DNA from: Brachypterus glaber | Lineage: Eukaryota; Arthropoda; Insecta; Coleoptera; Kateretidae | DNA: 64,000 nucleotides | NCBI GenBank assembly: GCA_958510825.1 | Contig: OY294045.1 | Coordinates: forward strand, 6,313,916 to 6,377,915 | Direction of reading: 5' to 3' | Part shown: one piece after another, positions 33,695 through 45,321 of the stretch | Layout: the number at the start of each line of letters is the position of its first letter | How positions within the stretch are numbered: position 1 is the first letter of the stretch | The notes under the pieces: generated by a model | What the model was told of the DNA's origin: nothing | What the model saw: only the letters and a program-made list of their open reading frames with translations | Databases searched by the model: none | Program-made: the position numbers and the translations under genes

Positions 33695-34824
33695 CCCTGA
33701 TAACACACTTCATCCTAAGAAGGTTTTTTAATCGTTCCCTTGAAAAGGTTCTTAGCATAAATTTGTAAACATGCTAAGCATGTTCTTAAAAGGTGCACTG
33801 CTGTAGTAGCATAAGTGCTTCTACTCTAAACATTCTTAGCACGATTAGAGTATTTTGCTAAGGTAATTCCCAAAACATATTCTTAAAATATTCTAATGGG
33901 AATATTTTGAGAATAATGCTATAGTGCACATGCTAAGCATGATTAGAGTATTTTGCCAAGAATATTCCCAAATACATATTCTTAAAATATTCTAATGGGA
34001 ATGTTTTTAGAATAGTAATATGGCGTCTATATTATTTTAATTTTGTTAGGTTAGAATTACAAATATTCTTAAAATTACTGTTAATAACATAAGTTTTACC
34101 CTTAAGTAGTAGAAATGAATGTATTTTTAGACATAAAGTGATTTTATATAGTTTTAGACAAAAAATTAAAATTATTATTTTTTGAAATGATAATTATTTG
34201 CTATTTTTTTTTCTCTAAACATTGGATTTTTGTGTGGCGCATGATTTTTATGGCTGGTAGAAAGTTTGCTTTCACAGTAAAACTGCATATCGTATATGAG
34301 TCTTACCTGATGGATGCTATATCTAAAGATTTTTATATGCTTTAATTATTAGGTTTATCACAAAGACGTAAAAAATTTCGCCATGTCCAAATTTATGATA
34401 TCCATTAAAAGGATCGAATATCATAAAATATATTTGAAAGAAAGAGAAAAACTAGATTAATGTAGAAATCTGAAATGCCTACCTAGGTAAGTAGCTACTT
34501 TGTTTGCGCATGCCCAATATTCAATATTATTACTTAAATGCATCAAATAAGAATATTTTAAGAAGCATGCTAAGAATATTCTTAAAAGTAAATTTACCTA
34601 CTTCTAAGAACATTCTTAACATGCTTCTTAAAACATTCTTATTTGATACAGCGGCTTACAAGAAGCTTCTTAGGAACTCCCAGCATGATTAAAACGGTAT
34701 CCTTTGCATTTCTTCAATCGTTCTTAGAATATCGTGAGCAAAATAGATATGCTTCTAAGAAGCATGCTGTCCTTCCGGCTATTTATTTTAAGAATCTTCT
34801 TAGAAGGCTTTTGTGCTATCAGGG
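33695..34824. mobile_element. Motif-array element with CCCTGATARCAC ends
   Basis: The left end CCCTGATAACACACTTC and, in complement, the right end CCCTGATAGCACAAAAG, are followed at both ends by words built on CTAAGAAG. The interior is full of TTCTTAGAA, GAATATTC, CATGCTAAGCATG and similar palindromes on both strands. The block 33,838-33,922 is repeated at 33,944-34,020. The overlapping ORFs at 34,504-34,834 are by-products of the array. Confidence 0.75.
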
Positions 34825-35401
34825 TTACAAATAATACTCGATGCATTTTTATTTAATTCTTAACACTTTCACTTTTTAATAATAATAGAACTCTGTTATG
34901 GAGGTTTCAAATTAAATAAAATATTTTTACAATAATAGTTCTTAGCTTACATACTACAATAATCATACTTAATAGGTAAGTACTTATTAAATTTACTGTA
35001 GATAACATAAAATTTTAATTTAGAAACAAGCTTTTTTTTTAATATTCGTTAATAAAAAAAAAACCGAAAATATGCTATGTGTTTTGCTTACAAACCCTGT
35101 TGTTTAGGCTCCTGTTAATTTTTTTATAAATTTTAATAGTTTTATGTTACACTGTGTAACTTAAACAGACGTACAAATTTGTACACTGTAAAAAAAGATC
35201 AAAGTTAAAAACGGAAAAAGATCAATAGTTAAATACGGAACAAAATTTTTTTCTCTTGCAAACCAGAAATCTAACAGGACAACAATTGTTCTTCTTACAG
35301 GATCATTCAAATTAGATTAAATTAAAAAAGTTTTTTTTCTGGTAACTACAACAAGTTGGGTTGTCGACCTTACCAGATTTCTGGTTGCAACTAGAAGAAT
35401 A
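34825..35401. other. Unassigned intergenic stretch
   Basis: AT-rich and non-coding; nothing recognised. Confidence 0.3.
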
Positions 35402-35600
35402 CCCAGACAGCACAAAGATGACTTAAAGAGATCTTAAAGATGTCGTAGCTCGTCATTCAAGACGTCTTAAGAACTTCGGTTTTCGCGTATATGCATGTTA
35501 AAGACGTGTTAACGACGTCGTATGTTTCAAAAGGTAACGTCTTGACGACATCTTTTTTAAGACGCCTTACTGACGCCTTGCACAGGCGACAACATAATAC
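35402..35600. mobile_element. Motif-array element, AAGACGTCTT motif, left end only
   Basis: It starts CCCAGACAGCACAAAG after TA, matching the complement of the right end at 49,252. It contains AAGACGTCTTAAG, AAGACGTGTTAACGACGTCG, AACGTCTTGACGAC and AAGACGCC. No right end was found, so the limit is approximate. Confidence 0.6.
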
Positions 35601-36016
35601 CCCCTCCCATTTACGTTGCTAGGTACGGTCGTATTGATATAAAAAGCGTAATAAGAATTAAAATGAGAGGTAATTTGTACTATTGCCGTATTTAAAGCTC
35701 TCGTACTTTACAGTACACAATACATTGGGGAGATCTCAGGTACACGTACTGTATATTCTACAATGTAGAATCTACATAAAAATAGAATTAGAAATAATAG
35801 AATAATAACTAATTAGCTATTCTTATTAATAGATATTAATATACCTATTATAGGTACGTATTACAAATCGGTAGATAATAATGCAATTTTCAATTGTATG
35901 CACATTGCACTTTATTATACTAATAGAAAATTGTATATTAAGGTATTTCAGAAAAAATATATATATACAATGTGTCCCCGGATTGGTGAAATGACTCTTG
36001 TAAAAGGTAAAAAATT
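35601..36016. other. Unassigned intergenic stretch
   Basis: AT-rich. The word GCACTTTATTATACTAATAG at about 35,908 recurs at about 37,976. Confidence 0.35.
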
Positions 36017-36723
36017 ACACAGGCCCACAAAATAAAAAAAGTGGTCTGTGCTGGGGTTGAGACCCACTTATTCTTATGTATTTTAGGATGCTGAACACGA
36101 ATCTGTCATAAAAAAAGGCACTTCATGGGCTGATTTCTTTGCTACACTGAAAAAACTGTCTAAAATGGTAAAAATCTCATATTATTTCAGTGTAAAAAAA
36201 TGAGCCATTGAAGTGCATTTTTTATGACAGATTCTTGTTCACCATCTCAAAATACATAAGAATAGGTGGGTCTAAACCCCAGCACAGACCACTCTTTTTT
36301 TTGTGGCCCCAGACAGTTTTTCCAGTGTAGAAAAAAAATGAGCCGATGAAGTGCCTTTTTTATGACAGATTCGTGTTCAGCATCCCAAAATACATAAGAA
36401 TAAGTGGATCTCAACCCCAGCACAGACCACTTTTTTTTTGTGGGCCCAGACAGTTTTTTCAGAGTAGATACAAAATAAGACCATGCCTTTTTTATGGCAG
36501 ATTCGTGTTCAGCATCCCAAAATACATAAGAATCCGTGGGTCTTAACCACAGCACAGACCACTTTTTTTTGTGGGTCCAGACAGTTTTTTCAGTGTAGAA
36601 ACAAAGTAAGCCCACGAAGTGCCTATTTTTATGACAGATTTGTATTCAGCATCCCAAAATACATAGGAATAGTTAGGTCTCAACCCCAGCACAGCACACT
36701 TTTTTTCTTTTGTGGGCCTGTGT
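36017..36723. mobile_element. MITE whose right arm is amplified fourfold
   Basis: The ends are ACACAGGCCCACAAAA and its complement. The left arm is a single inverted unit. The right side has four tandem units of about 132-138 bp, each with TGACAGATTCGTGTTCAGC, CCCAAAATACATAAGAAT and CCCCAGCACAGACCAC. ORFs in both orientations merely reflect the period being close to a multiple of three. Confidence 0.85.
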
Positions 36724-37005
36724 TATCTATTTAAATTTTCATTTTTTGGGATTATGAAATTTGGAATAGGGACCTAGATTTTGATTTTAGGCAAGTTTTC
36801 TTAATAACATTTTGATATATCTGTTACAAAAAAGCTAATATGTTGGAAAATTAAAAAAAAATCATTGTTGACCGAGGATTTTGAAATTTGGTATAGGGGC
36901 CTAGATGTTGATTCTTAAAAACTTTTCTATATAACTTTTTGTTGTATCTACCACATAAAAGGCACTTTACACTAAGAAAAATAGTTTTTTTGTAAACTTC
37001 CAATG
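36724..37005. repeat. Two diverged ~130-bp direct units
   Basis: GGATTATGAAATTTGGAATA, then GGGACCTAGATTTTGATT, returns as GGATTTTGAAATTTGGTATA and GGGGCCTAGATGTTGATT. It is non-coding. Confidence 0.65.
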
Positions 37006-37795
37006 CAGGGTTAACTGGGCTACAGGGTTAACTGGTCCACCTGGATTTTATCAACTTTTTTTTATTAGTATTGCCGCCTTAGGGCAAATTCTAGTGATGT
37101 TTAGTTAGTAGTATTGTTTAAAGTATTATGACGGACCGTGTTGTCCACGTGTAAGTTGTAGTAAAGAAAGTTAATTTTTTCGATGATAAGTGGGTATTTA
37201 CCTTAACTTTTATTTTTTAATTAATACTTTTTTATTAATAGGAGGATCTAGACTAATATTTTACCTAATATACTGAGTATTTTATTAATTATTCTGCATA
37301 ATTTCCGCCTTCTAATATCTTATTAATAAAATTTTATGATTTTATTCAGTGGTGTCACTCAGGGTTAACTGGTTCTGGGTTAACTGGACCACTTATGTCA
37401 ATATTAATTAGTTCGGGGTTAACTGGGCCATGTCCAGTTAACCCTCAGATATACCTAATATTTAACATAATATGTTGTCTATTTTTAAGTTAGAATTAAA
37501 TTTTATTTTATTTCAAATCGTTTTTATTCACAATAATTACAATACAATACATTTTTGTTAGTGGACCAGTTAACCCTGAGTAGTGGTCCAGTTAACCCTG
37601 CCCTATTGGGTTAACTGGTTCAGCTGGTCAACTGGTTTATCGTTAATAACTTTTTTTATATAAATAATATTTGTCTGAAGTATTAATATGTTCTAACTAT
37701 AGTATTAATCTACCTTTTGCTATAGAAAATATTTGAAAATTGTTTACAGGTTTTTCAAAAACTCGATATGAAAAAAAGCGGCCCAGTTAACCCCG
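37006..37795. mobile_element. Motif-array element, GGTTAACTGG motif
   Basis: The outermost words are CAGGGTTAACTGGGC on the left and GCCCAGTTAACCCCG on the right, forming the inverted ends. I count ten copies of GTTAACTGG or its complement within 790 bp, most extended to GGGTTAACTGGNCC. The spacers are plain AT-rich DNA. There is no coding capacity. Confidence 0.7.
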
Positions 37796-38240
37796 ACTTC
37801 TCCTACTTGATTTTTCAAAAGTGAAATTAAGTATGTTAGAAATTAAATTACCGAAATAAAGCTAAATTTTGGTTTAAAATGAGAGGTACAGAAAATTTAA
37901 GCTGTAAAATTGAAGCGTGTTACTTGGGGGGAACTCAAAATTTTCAAATATGCATGTTTTATAAAATACCCTAATGCACTTTATTATACTAATAGAAAAT
38001 TATATATACATATCATATTTAGTCAACAACCTATGTGCAGCTTTCTCTTGCTGAAACCACCACAGCAGTGCACTGGCTCTGCTCATCAGAAAGTTAGTTT
38101 AATCTCGCTAATGTAATTTTGGCAGGAAATCAAAAAGGTTCACTTTTGCAGGATATTTTAACCGACTTCCCAAAAAGGAGGGGGTTATTAATTCGACGTG
38201 TGACTTTTTTTTTAATGTTTGATCACCCATAACCAGCCCT
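37796..38240. other. Unassigned intergenic stretch
   Basis: The only notable item is the second copy of GCACTTTATTATACTAATAG near 37,976. No gene is seen. Confidence 0.3.
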
Positions 38241-40198
38241 CGGCGAATTTCCAGTACTCGCGTAGGCGCCGCGTCGACCTAGCGTTGACGCGAGGTTTTA
38301 AATATTTACATTTTTATTTCTTTTTATCTTGATTTTTTTTTAATGATTCCATTTAAAAGAGTAAGGTGGGAAAAAAAGTTATCGACAAATAAAATTAAAA
38401 ACTTTTGTATTCTTAAAAGATAAAAATTGAATATCGTTTTTTTCTTTAAAAAATACCGATATATATACATATGTATAGTTAATATGTATAGTCAATATTT
38501 TTGTGTGTAACAAATTAGTCGTCAAATGTTTCGATTTAGTGACCTTTATAAAAATTTCCCTCATAATTCGGCAAAATTATTCCGGAAGCCTATGTTTCTG
38601 TGTTTATTTTCAACGTTAATGAGTCATGACTGAGTTTACGCCGACTACTGCCCAGAACTTTGGAACGAATGAACTGAATGCGATGAAACGTTTTGCAACT
38701 TATAGAGAATCCGGATAATTAAGATAAATCGGATAATTTTAACGAATTTTTACTTTAGAAAGGCATATATAATCTCGTTCTAATACCAACCAAATTTTCA
38801 GAGTACTCAAATTTTACGCCAGGATAAAAATCTTTTAAATACTGCTAAATTTGGTTCTGAAACCTGCAATATTAGAATGCCAAGGGAAAATGATAAAATG
38901 TGTAATTTTTTATACCACAAATTAATAAAAAAAGTTAACAGAAAAATTAACCGACTTCTGTGTCTGTAAAAAGTAAAAAATAAGTCACAGCAAATTAAAT
39001 AACAATAAAAATGATTTAAAAAATGGTGGAATTGATTTTTTTTGTTATTTTTTTTATCTTTTTATGGTTTTATTTTAGGATCTCCGAATTAAAATAAAAA
39101 AAAAACAACAGGGGTTGTTACAAGCTTTTTTTCACTGCAGAATTTTTCGGCTTTTTAAAGAAATGCTGAAAAATTAAAAATTAAAATTAATTTTTATAGA
39201 AGGATCGAATTAAACTAAACCATTTACAGATCCCCTAATGACTTATTATGACAGTGTACTGTAATTATTAGTATTTCTGCAATTTTCGAGTTTATTTCAA
39301 ATAAAAAGTCATAACTACTTATATATAATTTAAGATGTAAATATAAATAAATTTATTGAGTTATATAATGATTAGAATTGCATTTTCATTATTTTTAATA
39401 ATAATAATTACTTTTAATACATACCTTCCAAATACAAATTAACTTTAAGTTAACTAAATCAAATTATTTTAATTAAATTTTTTAAAAAATAAATTAAAAA
39501 AAAACACATTCTATAAACAAGTTCAACAGCGGCCATATTTAAAAGTTCACGAAAATTTTACGAGATGAGACTACTGGCAGGCGGACTAGTAACTCTAGAT
39601 TGCGGCGAATAATAGATTTCTATATTACAATGTAATATAGAACATAACAATGCATTCAAAAAAGAACTGTTCAAATATATTTGTAATGTGGAACCATATT
39701 CCCTGGAGGAATTTTTTAATATACAACTGTAATTGTAATTAATTAGAATTTTTTACGAAATAAATTTTATTATTATTATTATTATAGTAGTCGGCGTAAA
39801 CTCAGTTATGACTCATCAACGTTGAAAATAAACAGAGAAACATAGGCTTACGGAATAATTTTGCCGAATTATGAAGGTAATTTTTATAAACGTCACTAAA
39901 TCGAAAGATTTGACGACTAATTTGTTACACACAACAAAATTGACTATACATATTAACTATAGATATGTATATATATCGGTGTTTTTCAAAGAAAAAACCG
40001 ATATTCGATTTTTATCTTTTAAGAATACGGAAGTTTTTAATTTTTAATTATCGATAACTTTTTTTTCCACCTTACTCGTTTAAATTGAATCATAAAAAAA
40101 ATAAAAAGAAATAAAAATGTAAATATTTAAAATCACGCGTCAACGCTAGAGTCGACGCGGCGCCTATGCGAGTACTGGAAATTCGCCGACTACTGATT
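38241..40198. mobile_element. Pair of inverted ~410-bp elements with CAGTAGTCGGCG-type ends
   Basis: Left copy 38,241-38,649 and right copy 39,787-40,198 are inverted and nearly identical (CCAGTACTCGCGTAGGCGCC, GTCGACGCGG and CATATATATCGG-like landmarks). The right copy is itself bounded by AGTAGTCGGCG and CGCCGACTACT, so each arm is probably a complete element. The 1.1 kb between them is AT-rich and ends in a LINE 3' fragment. The pair can fold as one 2-kb stem-loop. Confidence 0.8.
39646..39785 (+). pseudogene. LINE 3' end with (ATT)n tail
   Basis: The frame 39,646-39,732 reads NNAFKKELFKYICNVEPYSL, then EEFFNIQL and a stop. This matches in style the C-terminus of the LINE at 14,791 (FKKQLFKYV) and the YSxEEFL ending of CR1/jockey-like RT proteins. 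A short 3' segment and an (ATT)n tract to about 39,785 follow. Everything upstream of the last 29 codons is missing. Confidence 0.75.
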
Positions 40199-40332
40199 AT
40201 AATACATCCAAAAACCTCTAATTATTTTTTTTTGCATTTTGTCAAAAAAAAAAATTATATTTTAATTTTTGGAGATAGTTTTTAACTATTTTGGAAGTGA
40301 GTAAACAAAGCCAGACAAAGGTTTTTTTGTTT

Positions 40333-41730
40333 TATCACACTGTTACTGAATCTTGCATAGGATGCAGTAGATCCTCAATGTAAACCAAAAACTGATATTG
40401 GTAGCTAAAAACCTGTATTTTAATTTGCTAAGTTCAGCAAAATCGTAGAGGTTAGTTCTTGGAGGATATTGGCTTAACACTCTTCAGCAGAATCTATACT
40501 TCGCACCATTAATTTAAGAAGTAAAATTTTAAGTGCTTTTATTATAACTATCTATTTAAATGAAAAATTAATAGGCAAAATAATTTTATTTTCATTCATT
40601 TAATTAAAAATATATTTTTTAAATAGGGCACATTTGCTTTGTTGGTCAGTATATGTTTTATGTATTAGCTATTAAAAAGTCAGTCAACTAAGTAAGCAAT
40701 GTCGTTGCTTTCGCCAAAAAACAGAGAGCAGTGTCATGTAGTCAGGGGCATTTCGAGGTTTTTGTCGTAGGGTTGTGTGAAGTTAAATTTTTCGGACTGA
40801 AAAAAATTTGATGACAAAAAAAAGGTCATCCCCCAATTTTTTTTAAAAAGGTCCTCACCCCCAAAATAATTTTTACTCCCAACATTTTTTATTACCACCA
40901 AAAACTATTTTTACCCAATTTTTTTTACCCAAAACTAATTTTCTTTATTCAACCAGAATAAATATATATCACATCTACATTTTGCTGACTCAACTGCTGA
41001 AATTATTGACTGGGCCATTTCGTAGAGGGAGTAACACCCCCACACCCACCTCGGAATGCCCCTGCATGTAGTACCTTTACGTATAACAGCTGTAGCATGC
41101 TAGCAATAATGGCATTTTTAAAAATAATTAAAAAGAAAAAATTTTGATAGCAACTATCAAAAATTTTGACAACTGTTGTCAGTCATGTAACTATGACAAC
41201 TAAGTATTAAAATATATACTGTGGATTTGTTATCTAAAATATACTAACCAACAACGTTTATAATAACTTTTACATTGCATAATAAAAATAAACTTTTATT
41301 AAAATACATCATATTAAATTATAATTTTGTTGCATTTTTAAAAAATAAAGAGTTTACGCATACATAGAAACTTATTTGGTTGGTCATATCGTAAAAAATA
41401 GAGCAGTTATAGTAATTCGAAAAACATCAAAAAATAATTTAATTTTTTTTTTTATTTTTGAATAAAGTCAATTATAAATATTTTTTTTAACAAATTAAGT
41501 GCTACTTAAAAAAATAATTAGATATTCGTTAGAAAATACACATTTTTAGTAAAAGTTGTAAGGTTTGGAGCCTGCTGAAGATTGTTAAGCCAATATCTTT
41601 CAAGAACTAACCTCTACGATTTTGTTAAAAGCAGAAAACTAAAATACCGGTTTTCAGCTATCAAAATCATTTTTTGGTTTACTTTGAGGATCTACTGCAT
41701 CCTATGCAAGATTCAGTAACAGTGTGTTAT
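40333..41730. mobile_element. MITE-like element with ~200-bp inverted ends
   Basis: The left arm (40,333-40,560) and right arm (41,555-41,730) share CACACTGTTACTGAATC, TTGCATAGGATGCAG, GTAGAGGTTAGTTCTTG and their complements. The interior contains an inner inverted pair, AGGGGCATTTCGAGG (40,743) versus CCTCGGAATGCCCCT (41,050). No transposase is seen. It ends about 95 bp beyond the prefoldin stop codon. Confidence 0.75.
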
Positions 41731-41823
41731 ATTATAGATTAGGCAGTTTAAAATTTAAAAAAAAATGCAAATGTGTATAAATTAATGATTATTCAAAATG
41801 TATGACCGTAAATAATTATTTAT

Positions 41824-44800
41824 TTATTCATCTTCCCTTTCCAAATTGATGCATCCACCAAATTTACCATACAAATGGGATTTTAAATCGCTCATTTCTT
41901 CCTGAACTTCATCAACTTTGACCTTTACTTCTTTGATTTCGGCTTGTATTTTAAGTTTTGCTTCTTCTAAGCATTTCTGAAAAAGAAAAAAACATCTTGT
42001 TAGTATTACATCGGCACTTAGTGCTACTAAGAGTGCCGATGTATTGAAATCTTCGCCGAAAAGTCAAAATCTTTTCCACGTTTTTTTCACATTTCTCGAC
42101 GTTTTAGATCATTCTGAGTCGAAATCAGTAAAAAAATTTGTTGCGTCCGTCTGTCTGTCTGGGTGTAAACTCTCTAACTCCATTTCTACATGAGATATCG
42201 ACTTGCGGTTTTTTGCATATTGTTTCTTATCGTATTCCGAAGAGCTGATTAGATTTTGGGGGTAAATGATTGGGGGTAAAAATAGGGTAAATCTCCTATT
42301 TTTAGCGTTTTTTGTTTATAATTAAGGCAATTATTTTTGTATTTGGTTAATTTAGCACTTATATAAAAGATAATTTTAAATTGGTCAAAAAATGTTATAA
42401 ACAACGTTTTCCTAAAACGCATTGTTTTCGAGATATTGGCGTTTAAAGCAGTAAAAGGTTTTTTTAGCATATCTCACATATTTATAACCCGATTTCAAAA
42501 AATTATATTTTAAATAATGTTTTTTTTAAGCCCTATAAAAAATGTTATATACAGTTTTTTTGCTACAATATAATGTTTTATAGATACAGAATTTAAAATC
42601 AAACAAAACACCTAGTTTGAAATTTGCAAACTAGATGGCCCTAGTGTACAATAGTGCCGTTGTTTTGACAGGGTGCTTGCAACGTTTCATCTAGTTTTTT
42701 ACTTTCAAGCCACCTGAGAAGAAAATATCTCAAAAAATAGTCCTGTAACAAAATATTACTTTTCACCCCGGTTTAGAAACGGTTTTTAGCTCAACTTTCA
42801 TATAACCCAAGTTTTTTTTTTCATAATTTTTAATTATTTAGAGCTTTGGTATCTTTTTAAGACCAAATTAAAATAAAATCTATCAATGCGTTTTTGAGAT
42901 AAACGATTTTCATTTGTTTTAACAAAAAAAAATTAAATATTTAATTTTTTTTTGGATATTCACATTTTATTTCAAAAAGTGAGACAAAAAGTTTCTATGA
43001 ACGTTTGTGTTAAATAGCTTCTTAGGGGAGCTAGAAGACATTTAAGGGATATTTTTAGAATATTATTTACTTTATAACTCAGGAACGGTGTAACTTATTG
43101 ACTTGAAATTTTTACTGTAGTATGCAACCAATAAACATTATCATTTTATGGCATAAAGAAATTAAATATTTAACCAGGGGCGGACTTACAGTATTACATA
43201 TAAATTATGAGGCACCCATTATCTAAGCCCCTGGTCAAAAACTTAATTTTAATAAAATGTTAAATGCTTAAATTTATTAGTTATATAGTTCAGTAAAACT
43301 TTCATGTTAATATGAAGTATTAATATTAATATTTATATATTCTAAAAATTCCCTTTAAAAGTATGCTAGCTCCCTTAAAAAGCAATTTAGCTCAAACATC
43401 TATAAAAAAGTCATAAAAAGATGCCAAAGCTCTAAATAATTAAAATATAAAAAAAATATATTTTTTTAATGTCATTTTTTGAAAAACGAAAAATAAAAAA
43501 ATACTTTTCAAAAACAAAAAACAAAAAAAACTAAAAATTTTTCAACATTTTTGTTTAAATTTTCTTTTTGCGAAAAACGAAAAATTAAAACAATTTTTTT
43601 TTTTGAAAATTATATTATTATAAGGATCAATTATTGATACAAATAATTTTTCCTGAAAAAGTTACGTTTATCGGAATTTTCTTTCAGTTTTTTTCGATTT
43701 TTTTTTTAAACTTAACCCCTTATAACTTTTTTGTTTTAGGGTTATTGCTTTCAAAAACAATAGGGATCTTTCCCTCGTAGAACTTGATTTTTCCTGAAAA
43801 TTTCAAGTCAATCGGTTTATTTGTTCTTGAATTATCGTGTTAACAAAAATCGTGACATCTGATGGACGGACGGACAGACGGACATTAAAAAAAAAAGTTT
43901 CTTATTTTTTCATGAAACTAATTTATATCCAAGAATTTTTTTGTCTAGGAAAATTTTTGAATTTTTTTGAAAATTCGAAATTACTGTGCTGTGTTATTCT
44001 AGTGCAGGCACTGTGAATAATACATGGGCCAGCCCAAAAGGTACACTACCTAATTCTGCATTACAAAGGTGAAAAACTTCTAATTAGAAAGTTAATTTTG
44101 TGTTTTATTCTTAGCATATATTTTTTGAGGGGTTTATTTATTGAAAAAAAGTACAAGGATTTTGAGAATCAAAGTATTGTGAAAGATTGTTAAAGATTGT
44201 CAAAAATATTGTACAAAATTTTAATGAAGATTGTTAAAGATTGTGGGAAGATTTCAGATGATTGTGAAAGATTGTAGATGATTGTAAAGGATTCTGGAGG
44301 ATTGCAGATGATTATGAAAGAAGGAATTGTCAAGGATTGTATAAGATTGTTGGATAGGTGTACAAGGATTATCCAATAAATAATAAACCCCTCGATATTT
44401 TTTTAATGAAAATTTTTTTTAATTACCTGTGTGGTATCCAAATCATGATAAATAAATACTTCACCAACTAAATAAGGTATCTTTTCATCATCATCAAATA
44501 AGGCTATTTCATCGCAGGCATCTTCCAAACTTTGTAGGTCATTCTGAAAGAAAATTTAATAAAAATTGAATATTTTTTGAATAACAGTGTTTTTAAATAG
44601 GGGTAATTGTATTGATAATTTTAGAAAAAACTAATTTTCATCAGATTTTGCATAGTTCTGCATACTGACACGTTATATTTTTTATTGCTGATTTATTTGG
44701 GGTGATGTCTTTTTATATTGCTGATGTATTTGGGGTGGTGGATGGTGGTGGTTAAATGATATAGCACCGGCCAAACATTATGTGGGGCCCATGACAAAAG

Positions 44801-45321
44801 CACACAACCAAATTGGGACAAAAAAAAAACTATGTATAGTACCTATATACATACATACATATGTATGTATGAATTATTGCATATAGTGGGTATACTCACT
44901 AATATATGAACAAAATATGAATAAGATTTACACTATATTTGTTACATTATGGTTTTAATTTAAAATTAATTATCACCAATGGTAATTTAAAAAGTCTTTA
45001 TAACTCGTAGCTGATCTTATCTATTTATTTATTTATTTATTTATTTTATTTATTTATTTATTTATGTATAATTTACTACAGAGTCAAAATCTCTTAAATT
45101 ACCTACTTCTTACCTCTTTTACTTTAACATCGTCTTTTAAATCTTCAATTTTTGCATTTAAACGTGCGAATTTATTAATTTTTTGCTGATCTTCAAAGGT
45201 AATGTGAACATCTGAGTCCTAAAAATAGAAATTACACGTTTAGCGACTTTTGAATAGCTTTTAAGTACTGTTTAATATGACTTACAGGTTGAAATGTACC
45301 CTTATTTCCTGAACCTTCCAT
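41824..45321 (-). CDS. PFDN4: Prefoldin subunit 4, complete, four exons
   Basis: Coding exons on the minus strand are 45,286-45,321, 45,114-45,218, 44,427-44,543 and 41,824-41,976 (36, 105, 117 and 153 nt). All introns begin GT and end AG, and all junctions are phase 0. The product has 136 residues, against about 134 in human PFDN4. Landmarks are VHITFEDQQKINKFARLNAK, SLEDACDEIALFDDD, IPYLVGEVFIYHDLDTTQ and the ending LKSHLYGKFGGCINLERED. These give the two helices of the coiled coil with the beta-hairpin between them that define a beta-class prefoldin subunit. Prefoldin is a cytosolic hexamer that passes unfolded actin and tubulin to the CCT chaperonin. The ATG is the only in-frame start and a short 12-residue first exon is usual. 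Intron 1 is 67 nt. Intron 3, at 2.45 kb, is swollen by transposon insertions. An AATAAA overlaps the stop region. Confidence 0.97.
42005..44022. repeat. Nested repeats in prefoldin-4 intron 3
   Basis: A hairpin (CATCGGCACT versus AGTGCCGATG) lies at 42,009-42,042. A (GTCT)n tract with CTCTAACTCCATTTCTACAT follows. About 42,800-43,470 is an inverted repeat (TTAATTATTTAGAGCTTTGG and complement) with a small CCAGGGGCGG...GCCCCTGG unit at its centre. About 43,660-44,022 holds a unit ending in the palindromic TTCTAGTGCAGGCACTGTGAA. Its inverted partner is at 45,790-46,235, on the other side of the remaining exons. Confidence 0.7.
44127..44393. mobile_element. Motif-array MITE, AAGATTGT motif
   Basis: The left end GAGGGGTTTATTTATTG and right end CAATAAATAATAAACCCCTC are inverted repeats. 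Both flanks read ATATTTTT. Between them AAAGATTGT, GATGATTGT and AAGGATTGT recur about a dozen times, all in one orientation. It lies 34 bp from exon 3 of prefoldin 4, inside intron 3. Confidence 0.7.
45021..45065. repeat. (TTTA)n microsatellite in prefoldin-4 intron 2
   Basis: About eleven ATTT/TTTA units lie in intron 2, some 50 bp from the exon 2 donor. Confidence 0.9.

Noticed and set aside
36247..36734. ORFs with internally repeated peptides resembling a tandem-repeat protein
   Set aside because: They arise from the four ~135-bp tandem DNA units of a MITE; both strands are open and the units include terminal-repeat sequence.
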